From CAYMST01 sp964393115 (GTDB lineage Bacteria > Bacteroidota > Bacteroidia > Cytophagales > Cyclobacteriaceae), in NCBI GenBank assembly GCA_964393115.1, contig CAYMST010000146.1:1-11889 (forward strand): a DNA stretch of 11,889 nt. The letters run 5' to 3'. The notes under the pieces are model-generated. The model was not told the origin of the DNA and searched no databases. It was given only the letters and a program-made list of their open reading frames with translations. A program made the translations under genes and the position numbers. Shown here in pieces: positions 5,861 through 11,889 of this stretch (positions are counted from its first letter, which is position 1; the number at the start of each line of letters is the position of its first letter).

Positions 5861-7295
5861 CATCGTTTGGCTAAAACGTGACATTCGCTCACAGAATCAT
5901 ATTCCGCTTGATTGTGCGGAACGAGAAGGTTTGCCGTATAGGATCGTATATGTTTTCGACCCTGCTATACTAGCACATAATGATACCTCGCTCAGGCACT
6001 TACAATTTATTCATCACTCAATTCAAGACCTGAATAAGACACTAAAAGCCTTTGGTCGTCAAGTCGAGGTGTTTTATGGTGACTCTCGAGAAGTTTTTGG
6101 TTTCATTCATGCCCAAAACGCTTTATGTAAGGTTTTCTCCTATGAGGAGACTGGGGTTCAAATAACCTGGGATCGAGATAAATCGGTGAATACGTTTTTT
6201 AAAGACCAAGGAATAGTATGGTATGAATCTCCAAAAGACGGCGTCTTGAGAGGTATTCGAAATCGCGAAGGATGGGATAAACACTGGTTTGTTACCATGA
6301 GTAAACCCATTATTGAAAATACTTATACTAAATCGGATCTAGATCTTCTTAGGCACTCATTCTTGATGCCCAATAGCTTAAAAACACAGCTAGATAGCTA
6401 CCCGAGTCAATACCAACCCGCGGGGGAACGAAACGCTTGGAAATACCTAAAGTCTTTCGCAGAAGAAAGGGGATTTAAATATCATTATTTGATTTCAAAA
6501 CCCTTGGAAAGCAGAACTGCCTGCTCTCGAATTTCGACCTATTTGGCTTGGGGAAATATTAGTATTCAGCAGGCTTATCAATATGTTAAAGGACATTCTA
6601 ATTATACAAATCATAAAAGAGCTTTTGGTGGGTTCTTGACTCGGTTAAAATGGCATTGTCATTTTATTCAAAAGTTTGAGGTGGAGTGTACATATGAGAC
6701 GATTTGCATTAACAGAGGGTATGAATCACTCGAACGGGACAACGATATTAGTGCCTTAGAAGCTTGGAAAGCTGGTACTACTGGTTATCCGCTCGTAGAT
6801 GCTTGCATGCGGGCAGTAATCGAAACAGGCTGGATTAATTTTCGAATGCGCGCAATGCTGGTTTCATTCTTGTGCCATCATCTAGATCAGGATTGGAGAA
6901 ATGGAGTATATCATTTGGCGCAACAGTTTTTGGATTATGAACCAGGTATTCATTACCCTCAGTTTCAAATGCAAGCCGGTACTACGGGTATTAATACCGT
7001 AAGGATCTACAATCCGGTGAAGCAGTCTCAAGATCATGACCCAGAGGGAGTATTTATTAGGAAATGGGTGTCGGAACTTAGAGATATCTCGATATCTCAT
7101 ATTCATGAACCCTGGAAACTCGCGCCACTTGAACAGCAGTTGATTGGTTTGAAAGAGCCTCAATATTCACCACCAATTGTTGACTTGGTAGAGAGTGGTA
7201 AGCGAGCCAGAAAGAAAATATGGGGACACCGAAAAGACCCTAAAGTAAAGGAAGAGAAAGAAAGAATATTACAAACACATACAAGAAGAGGGTAA
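5835..7295 (+). CDS. Photolyase/cryptochrome-family protein with unusual flavin pocket
   Basis: 486 residues with the normal domain order: antenna-binding alpha/beta domain about 8-135 (INIVWLKRDIR, then RIVYVFDPAIL, QVEVFYGDSREV), a linker, and the FAD-binding helical domain about 200-480. Conserved pieces include ACSRISTYLAWGNIS, RLKWHCHF, AWKAGTTGYPLVDACMRAV, NTVRIYNP and the C-terminal HEPWKLAP. Aligned to E. coli photolyase, the FAD N5 neighbour N378 is His373, W382 is Phe377, W384 is Met379 and W306 is about Arg301; W354 (W359), W311 (W316) and W273 (W277) are kept. So the classical Trp electron chain is incomplete. The start is GTG (5835) or the in-frame GTG at 5844, both inside the upstream gene. 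It may be a photolyase of a separate clade or a photosensor. Confidence 0.93.
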   Translation: MNEVQSKINIVWLKRDIRSQNHIPLDCAEREGLPYRIVYVFDPAILAHNDTSLRHLQFIHHSIQDLNKTLKAFGRQVEVFYGDSREVFGFIHAQNALCKVFSYEETGVQITWDRDKSVNTFFKDQGIVWYESPKDGVLRGIRNREGWDKHWFVTMSKPIIENTYTKSDLDLLRHSFLMPNSLKTQLDSYPSQYQPAGERNAWKYLKSFAEERGFKYHYLISKPLESRTACSRISTYLAWGNISIQQAYQYVKGHSNYTNHKRAFGGFLTRLKWHCHFIQKFEVECTYETICINRGYESLERDNDISALEAWKAGTTGYPLVDACMRAVIETGWINFRMRAMLVSFLCHHLDQDWRNGVYHLAQQFLDYEPGIHYPQFQMQAGTTGINTVRIYNPVKQSQDHDPEGVFIRKWVSELRDISISHIHEPWKLAPLEQQLIGLKEPQYSPPIVDLVESGKRARKKIWGHRKDPKVKEEKERILQTHTRRG

Positions 7296-7939
7296 TGTAT
7301 TTATCACAAAAAGACATTGAAGGATTGCCAAAAATCCAAAGGCTCAATATTATCAACTCCGCAACGGGTATTAAGCCAGCCAATCTTATTGCGACAAAAT
7401 CTTCTGAAGGTCAATCTAATGTGGCCATATTCAGTAGCGTAGTTCATTTAGGTAGTGCACCTGCGCTAATTGGTTTTATCTTTCGTCCGCAGCATGAGAA
7501 ACCTAGAGATACTTATTTGAATATAAAATCATCAGGTCTTTACACCATAAATCAGGTGCCTACTAGTAAAGTAGAGCAAGCTCATTTCACGTCTGCCAAA
7601 TTTCCTAAGGAGATTTCTGAGTTTTCACGATGTGGTTTTGAGGAGGAATATCTTTTCGATTTCCCAGTTCCATTTGTCAAGGAAAGTGCATTGAAAATGG
7701 GTTTAGAGTTAGTAGAAGAGCTTCCAATCAAATCAAATAATACGATTTTGATGATCGGTAAAGTTTTACACCTTCAATTTCCTGATGAGATGATGGCTGA
7801 TGACGGAAGTTTAAATCTATCGCATATTCAGACAGCTGGAATATCAGGTGTGAATACCTACTACGAATTGAATCGAATGGCACAGTTTCCATATGCTCAT
7901 GTGAAGGATGTGCCTTCTTTTACTAGCTCAAATGCATAA
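7295..7939 (+). CDS. Flavin reductase family protein
   Basis: 214 residues, the typical length of this split-barrel family. NVAIFSSVVHLGSAPALIGF at 42-61, RDTYLNIKSSGLYTINQV at 71-88 and EQAHFTSAKFPKEISEF at 94-110 are the flavin-binding and dimer signatures; FSS and HLGS contact the flavin phosphate and ring in relatives. It probably binds FMN and uses NAD(P)H. It is only distantly related to the split-barrel protein at 3417-3893. The ATG shares one base with the preceding stop (TAATG), a classic reinitiation arrangement. A link to flavin reduction for the three photolyase-like proteins is plausible but inferred. Confidence 0.9.
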   Translation: MYLSQKDIEGLPKIQRLNIINSATGIKPANLIATKSSEGQSNVAIFSSVVHLGSAPALIGFIFRPQHEKPRDTYLNIKSSGLYTINQVPTSKVEQAHFTSAKFPKEISEFSRCGFEEEYLFDFPVPFVKESALKMGLELVEELPIKSNNTILMIGKVLHLQFPDEMMADDGSLNLSHIQTAGISGVNTYYELNRMAQFPYAHVKDVPSFTSSNA

Positions 7940-8078
7940 AAAACAACATCTTCCCTCGAAGATATGTGTGGTGTGCCACCGCCCTTTTACTTGGAGGAAG
8001 AAATGGGAAAAGTGCTGGGATGAAGTGAAGTATTGCAGTGAGCGATGTCGAAGAAATAAGGATTCTAATCCGTCGTGA
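7932..8078 (+). CDS. DUF2256 zinc-finger-like small protein
   Basis: 48 residues: MHKKQHLPSKICVVCHRPFT and on through WRKKWEKCWDEVKYCSERCR. This is a clear DUF2256 protein, with the CxxC pair (C12, C15) and the CxxxC pair (C35, C39) expected to hold one zinc ion, plus the family's FTWRKKWE and W-DEVKYCS sequence. DUF2256 genes often neighbour photolyase genes; the function is unknown, and DNA or protein binding is likely. The ATG overlaps the previous gene by eight bases, and its stop overlaps the next GTG (GTGA). It is easily missed because of its length. Confidence 0.92.
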   Translation: MHKKQHLPSKICVVCHRPFTWRKKWEKCWDEVKYCSERCRRNKDSNPS

Positions 8079-9556
8079 ATGAAATAACACTGGTTTTTCC
8101 TCACCAACTCTTTAAAAGTAATCCTGCTGTTAAGCAGGGACGTAAGATCTATTTAATTGAAGAGTATTTGTTTTTCAAGCAATATGCTTTTCACAAACAA
8201 AAGATTGCTTTTCACAGAGCTTCAATGAAGTTTTATGAAACACATCTTATCAAATGTGGACATGAGGTTGAATATATCGATAGTCAGAATGCTCTTTCGG
8301 ATATTCGACTATTTCTGAAAGGCCTTTCGGTGAAAAAGGTGCATTATTTAGATCCAATAGATGACTACCTTGGATGTCGAATTAAAGAGGGGCTCAAAAA
8401 GATAAACGCTAGTTCTCGATTATACGATTCACCTGCCTTTGTTACTTCCCAAGAACGGTTAACGTCTTTTTTCCGTCATGAAAAGAAAAAATACTTTCAA
8501 ACAGAATTCTATATCCAGCAGCGAAAGTCTCTGGGTGTTCTTCTCGATGGGGCAGGCCTACCTGTTGGTGGTAAGTGGAGTTATGATAGTGAAAACCGCA
8601 AAAAATACCCCGCTAAAAAGGTTCCTCCCTCTGTCTCATATTTATCGGCAAATGCTTATTACTATGAGGCGCTTCAATATGTACGGGATCACTTTTCTGA
8701 ATGCCCTGGGTCGATTACTTCAGTGGCCTATTACCCCACCACCTACGATGAGGCTGAGGGATGGTTGAAACAGTTCTTGGAAAACCGATTTGCTGAATTT
8801 GGTACGTATGAGGATGCGATAGTACGAGAACATGGGATACTCCATCATAGTGTGCTTTCACCATTGATAAATGCAGGCTTGCTTACACCGCAATATGTGT
8901 TAAATGAAATTTTGGCCTATGCTGCTAGCAATGACATTGCGTTGAACAATACAGAAGGATTGGTTCGCCAAATCATTGGTTGGAGGGAGTTTATAAGAGG
9001 AGTTTACGTAGTAAAAGGAACAGAAGAACGAACGCGCAACTTCTGGGGGTTCAAGAGGTCTATTCCCAAAACATTTTATACCGGACATACAGCAATAGAT
9101 CCGCTAGATGTTACCATTAAAAAAGTGTTGGCGACAGGATATAATCATCACATCGAAAGGCTCATGGTGATTGGGAATTTTATGCTGCTCTGTGAGTTTG
9201 ATCCCGATGAGGTTTACCGTTGGTTTATGGAGCTATACATTGATGCCTATGACTGGGTTATGGTACCAAATGTATATGGGATGAGTCAGTTTGCTGATGG
9301 TGGATTGATGTCCACCAAACCTTATATTAGTGGGAGCAACTATATTCTGAAAATGAGTAATTTCAAGAAAGGCGAATGGCAGAAGACTTGGGATGCTCTC
9401 TTTTGGCGGTTTATGCATGTCTATAGAGATTTTTTTCTCAAAAATCCACGTTTAGGTATGCTTGTTAGAACGTTTGATAAAATGAATCCAGAGAAGCAAC
9501 AGCAGCACTTGTTGATTGCCGAGAGGTATTTGAATGGCCTGGATAATGTTAAATAA
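8075..9556 (+). CDS. (6-4)-photolyase-like protein of the DPRP/FeS-BCP family, without the Fe-S cysteines
   Basis: 493 residues, usual length for deoxyribodipyrimidine-photolyase-related proteins. The N-terminal domain starts TLVFPHQLF and includes GKWSYDSENRKKYP at 166-179. The FAD domain has RQIIGWREFIRGVY at 298-311, the paired His358-His359 before IERLM, and NVYGMSQFADGG (399-410) followed by TKPYISGSNYILKMS (414-428). In PhrB-type relatives four cysteines bind a [4Fe-4S] cluster: one before the His pair and three just after the KMS segment. Here the region after KMS (NFKKGEWQKTWDALFWRF) has no Cys, and the earlier site reads TAIDPLD. The only Cys in this half (C373) is elsewhere. So it probably binds FAD but not Fe-S. 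The start is GTG, overlapping the DUF2256 stop by four bases. Last gene of the operon. Confidence 0.93.
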   Translation: MNEITLVFPHQLFKSNPAVKQGRKIYLIEEYLFFKQYAFHKQKIAFHRASMKFYETHLIKCGHEVEYIDSQNALSDIRLFLKGLSVKKVHYLDPIDDYLGCRIKEGLKKINASSRLYDSPAFVTSQERLTSFFRHEKKKYFQTEFYIQQRKSLGVLLDGAGLPVGGKWSYDSENRKKYPAKKVPPSVSYLSANAYYYEALQYVRDHFSECPGSITSVAYYPTTYDEAEGWLKQFLENRFAEFGTYEDAIVREHGILHHSVLSPLINAGLLTPQYVLNEILAYAASNDIALNNTEGLVRQIIGWREFIRGVYVVKGTEERTRNFWGFKRSIPKTFYTGHTAIDPLDVTIKKVLATGYNHHIERLMVIGNFMLLCEFDPDEVYRWFMELYIDAYDWVMVPNVYGMSQFADGGLMSTKPYISGSNYILKMSNFKKGEWQKTWDALFWRFMHVYRDFFLKNPRLGMLVRTFDKMNPEKQQQHLLIAERYLNGLDNVK

Positions 9557-9566
9557 GTGTTTTGTC

Positions 9567-9938
9567 TTATACATCCTTCGCTTTCCATGCCCAATATACT
9601 AAAAGAGGGTGAATAACAATCAGTCTTACTATTCCTATCCACTCAGGCACGCAAAGGCCTCCTTCTACACAACTCCCCAGTTGTATGAAGTATACATGAG
9701 AAGGTATGAAGCTGATCAACATAATGATAATGAGTATGGAGGCGGTTTTTCTCGTTTCGGAATTCAATAATCCCAATGCCAAGAGAATTTCTGCAATGCC
9801 AGCAAGGATGTTGACGATGTTTTTTTGCTCAAAAAATGGAGGGATTAGGTCATGATAAAAATCAGGGACTATGAAATGATTGATCCCAGCAATGAGGTAG
9901 AAAAAAACCTGGAGTTGTATGAAGAATGCTTTTTTCAT
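9567..9938 (-). CDS. DoxX-like four-helix membrane protein
   Basis: 123 residues with four hydrophobic segments (about 7-23, 42-58, 64-80, 101-118). GINHFIVPDFYHDLIPPFF at 18-36, GIAEILLALGLL at 47-58 and R63 before the third helix are typical of the DoxX/COG4270 group. Two cysteines (C90, C96) lie in the loop before helix 4. Role unknown; some DoxX relatives work in thiol or oxidative-stress responses. It begins three bases after the upstream membrane-protein gene and ends 10 bases from the convergent photolyase gene, with no clear terminator between. Confidence 0.85.
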   Translation of the reverse strand: MKKAFFIQLQVFFYLIAGINHFIVPDFYHDLIPPFFEQKNIVNILAGIAEILLALGLLNSETRKTASILIIIMLISFIPSHVYFIQLGSCVEGGLCVPEWIGIVRLIVIHPLLVYWAWKAKDV

Positions 9939-9941
9939 AAC

Positions 9942-10340
9942 TCAATTCAACCTTAATTCTCCAGCCTTTTTTGCTTCTTTAAGTATAAGAAAGAAGGGGA
10001 TCCACCATATGAAGTCATTTGTAATTAGGGTATAGAAGAATGAAAACTCCACTTTTCCCGTTAGGTAGTTCATTAGAAACCCCATTGGGCCAAATAATTT
10101 CCCTAGTAGACCTACTGCTGTAATGGGCCAATGTACAATTGGGTTCTGAGCTGCCCACCAATACCCTAACCCAAAGACACCGATTACCATTCCCATGCCT
10201 TGCCATATAGTGATCTGGGTTGGTAAATCCATGCCTGTAAGTTGAAAAAAATGACTAGGGAAGACTACTACCCATGCTCCCCATATAATGTTATAGATTC
10301 CGGCACATTTCAGTACCTGAGTCATCCAGTGTTTATTCAT
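9942..10340 (-). CDS. Conserved small membrane protein, unnamed family
   Basis: 132 residues with about four hydrophobic segments. The pattern GIYNIIWGAWVVVFPSHFF, WQGMGMVIGVFGLGYWWAA, GLLGKLFGPMGFLMNY and TNDFIWWIPFFLIL recalls a Bacteroidota family sometimes labelled 'alkyl hydroperoxide reductase' in databases. I see no peroxiredoxin Cys or fold, so that label looks wrong. I chose ATG at 10340; a longer reading from a TTG at 10355 adds five residues, but an A-rich tract just before the ATG is typical of Bacteroidota starts. The DoxX-like gene follows after three bases, so the two form an operon. Confidence 0.8.
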   Translation of the reverse strand: MNKHWMTQVLKCAGIYNIIWGAWVVVFPSHFFQLTGMDLPTQITIWQGMGMVIGVFGLGYWWAAQNPIVHWPITAVGLLGKLFGPMGFLMNYLTGKVEFSFFYTLITNDFIWWIPFFLILKEAKKAGELRLN

Positions 10341-10394
10341 GTTTTTTTTTGACAATGTTCATAACACAAAGTCTATTGGATAGTTAATTGTTTT

Positions 10395-11177
10395 GTGAGA
10401 ACTGTTCTTTATGCCGAAAAACTAGTTTGTAATAACAGTGCTCCTTGGGTTGTTTTTATCCATGGGGCTGGTGGAAACGTAAGTACATGGATTCGTCAAA
10501 GAGACACCTTTTCAAAGTACTTCCGCCTTTTGTTCATTGACCTGCGCGACCATGGCAATTCGAAAAATATCAAACCTGATTTTAATCGTTACTCTTTTGA
10601 GGTGGTCTCCAAGGACATTAAGTGTGTATTAGATGAGCATGGGATTCATAGAGCTCATTTCGTTACCTTATCATTTGGGAGTATCCTACTTCAGGATTTT
10701 GCCTTTCGCTACAAGAGCTACATCCATAAAATTGTATTTGCGGGCGCCGTTTTTGATGGGGGGATAAGTTTGAGGCTGTTTGTGCAGTTTGCCAGATTTC
10801 TCAATTGTTTTCTAAGTTATCCAACAATGTACAGACTTTTTTCTTATATCCTGATGCCCAGAAAACAAAATCAGTTTGCACGGAGGTTGTACCAAACACA
10901 GTCAAAAAAAATTAGTCAATCTGAGTATATGAAATGGATGGGACTGTACCATGAATTTTTTAGAGTATTACGTGCCTTTAGGAAGCAGGCCACACTTTAC
11001 AGTTCACTAGTTATCATGGGGAACCAAGATTTTATGTTTTTGAAAAGCTCTAGAAAGTTTTGTGCCTATCAGAAAAGATCAAGCTTGTTGGTCGTTGAAA
11101 ATGCAGGACATATTGTCAACATAGAGAAGGCTGATGAGTTCAATCGTGCTGCCTGCGCCTTTCTACTTGCAGATTAG
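10395..11177 (+). CDS. Alpha/beta hydrolase
   Basis: 260 residues of the alpha/beta-hydrolase fold. VVFIHGAGGNVSTW at 19-32 gives the oxyanion loop, LLFIDLRDHGNSKN at 45-58 the conserved DxRGxGxS-like strand, and the nucleophile is Ser93 in VTLSFGS. Asp212 (GNQDFMF) and His239 (ENAGHIVNIE) complete the triad. The first Gly of the GxSxG elbow is Thr91. Residues about 125-185 form a helical, Arg/Lys-rich cap. Substrate unknown. The GTG start is the only reasonable one. It is transcribed divergently from the membrane-protein pair across about 54 bases, and its stop overlaps the end of the convergent next gene by four bases. Confidence 0.9.
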   Translation: MRTVLYAEKLVCNNSAPWVVFIHGAGGNVSTWIRQRDTFSKYFRLLFIDLRDHGNSKNIKPDFNRYSFEVVSKDIKCVLDEHGIHRAHFVTLSFGSILLQDFAFRYKSYIHKIVFAGAVFDGGISLRLFVQFARFLNCFLSYPTMYRLFSYILMPRKQNQFARRLYQTQSKKISQSEYMKWMGLYHEFFRVLRAFRKQATLYSSLVIMGNQDFMFLKSSRKFCAYQKRSSLLVVENAGHIVNIEKADEFNRAACAFLLAD

Positions 11178-11566
11178 TGTAACAGGGAAAGTGCGAATGT
11201 AACGGACCAAGCCACCGTACGGAACCAATTCACTCTATTGAGTTTTTCCACGCTAGTATTTACATTCCGGCCTTCAGATATTGCTCTGTGTAGCGGAATG
11301 GCTAAAAGAAACGTGTTGTACCAAATAAGTAGAATAAGTACAGCACTTGTAGCACTGTAAATGCTAAAATGCTCATACAATTGTAGTCCATGGAAATAAA
11401 CTTGTAATAACATCAGCGGCATTACTATGATCGTAATTCTATTCGTGTATTTGCTGTGCCAGGCTAACAGGTGCTCCTCAGGAAAATGTTTAAAGCTTGG
11501 ATACACGATCAACTGTGTGATCCATATCAATACTACTAGACCAAAATCAACTATTGCTACAGACAT
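11174..11566 (-). CDS. Conserved four-helix membrane protein of unknown function
   Basis: 130 residues with four hydrophobic segments (about 4-22, 43-58, 72-91, 114-129). Conserved-looking blocks are DFGLVVLIWITQLIVYPSF (7-25), the WHSKYTNRITIIVMPLM helix start (36-52) and LNRVNWFRTVAW (109-120). I have seen similar proteins in Bacteroidota and proteobacterial genomes without an assigned role. It ends inside the last codons of the convergent hydrolase gene (11174-11177), so the two 3' ends are fused and transcripts could form antisense overlap. Confidence 0.8.
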   Translation of the reverse strand: MSVAIVDFGLVVLIWITQLIVYPSFKHFPEEHLLAWHSKYTNRITIIVMPLMLLQVYFHGLQLYEHFSIYSATSAVLILLIWYNTFLLAIPLHRAISEGRNVNTSVEKLNRVNWFRTVAWSVTFALSLLH

Positions 11567-11889
11567 ATCGAATCAACCATCAGTTAGAGAAATTGTTAGG
11601 TGGTTTAGGAGTTAAGTATAGTTAAATTGTTTGTTATTTAATTTGTTTTTAAACCTTGTTTAATGTTGTGTTTCGGATGTTTTTAATGGTTTTGGTAGAG
11701 TGATATTGGATGTTTTGCATGTTGTTAATGTGGTGTTTTACGATGTTTGCATGCTGTTTTCACGGTTTTCAGGTCTTTTTTTTAAAAAATATTTTATTTC
11801 CGTTTTTTTTATCTTTTTTAAATAGGGTTATATTTCGTTTAAAATATCAATTTAAATTATCTTAAAAATTTTTGTAATTGATGTTAAGT
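11567..11889. other. T-rich non-coding end of the window
   Basis: 323 bases with no convincing ORF on either strand. The plus strand is very rich in T and G and poor in C from about 11630 to 11775 (about seven C in 11641-11760), then becomes A/T-only in long tracts up to 11889. It should contain the promoter of the minus-strand membrane-protein gene (near 11567) and perhaps of a gene beyond the window. A short imperfect direct repeat lies at 11709-11758. Confidence 0.6.
11709..11758. repeat. Short imperfect direct repeat in the T-rich end
   Basis: GATGTTTTGCATGTTGTT (11709-11726) recurs as GATGTTTGCATGCTGTT (11742-11758), differing by one deletion and one substitution. A third GATGTTT occurs at 11676, so the heptamer recurs at exact 33-base steps. 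The flanks between copies match little better than expected in T/G-rich DNA. Confidence 0.45.

Noticed and set aside
9552..9570. ATAAG / CTTAT hairpin at the end of the photolyase operon as a terminator
   Set aside because: Five A/T-rich base pairs with no T run on either side; too weak to call.
9942..10340. 'Alkyl hydroperoxide reductase' label
   Set aside because: The product is a hydrophobic four-helix protein with no peroxiredoxin active-site Cys context.
10341..10355. TTG start for the membrane protein (five more residues)
   Set aside because: The added residues come from an A-rich tract on the coding strand that more likely serves as the translation-initiation region of the ATG at 10340.
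1..11889. CRISPR array, insertion sequence, prophage or attachment site
   Set aside because: No spaced identical repeats, transposase, integrase or target duplications were seen; the tRNA at the left edge shows no second copy of its 3' end in the window.

Overview
The window looks like a chromosomal piece of a member of the Bacteroidota, most likely a marine or surface-water Cytophagia- or Flavobacteriia-like species. Pointers are the moderate-to-low G+C, a tRNA gene without an encoded CCA tail, weak or absent Shine-Dalgarno sequences, and gene families I know mainly from that phylum (the Lacal_2735/DUF6435 small protein, a DUF6326-like membrane protein, the TIGR03643/DUF2805 protein). The genus cannot be named from this sequence.

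Layout. Bases 1-106 hold the 3' part of a tRNA-Glu(UUC) and its intrinsic terminator. Bases 107-308 show no gene. A minus-strand group follows, read right to left: an SDR oxidoreductase (3071-2376), a 251-base gap with only a doubtful 43-codon ORF, a Crp/Fnr-type regulator (2124-1513), a START-like lipoprotein (1402-713) and a four-helix membrane protein (698-309). Two strong inverted repeats lie in the gap between regulator and lipoprotein; one contains the lipoprotein start codon.

A divergent control region (3072-3258) separates this group from the main feature, a nine-gene plus-strand operon (3259-9556) in which every gene overlaps the next by 1-26 bases. In order: DUF6435 small protein, flavin-reductase-like split-barrel protein, TIGR03643/DUF2805 HTH-like protein, a photolyase-family protein whose domains appear circularly permuted, a SAP/DUF6434 putative DNA-binding protein, a full-length photolyase/cryptochrome with substitutions around the flavin, a second flavin-reductase-like protein, a 48-residue DUF2256 zinc-finger-like protein, and a prokaryotic (6-4)-photolyase-like protein (DPRP family) lacking the four iron-sulfur cysteines.

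Three divergent photolyase-family flavoproteins, two flavin-binding split barrels and small DNA- or zinc-binding proteins in one coupled operon suggest a light-dependent DNA repair or light-sensing module. My working idea is that the split-barrel proteins supply or handle reduced flavin and the SAP and TIGR03643 proteins help with DNA engagement or regulation. That division of labour is inference. Right of the operon are a convergent minus-strand pair of small membrane proteins (DoxX-like and an unnamed one), a divergent alpha/beta hydrolase, a convergent four-helix membrane protein, and a 323-base T-rich non-coding end with a short imperfect direct repeat.
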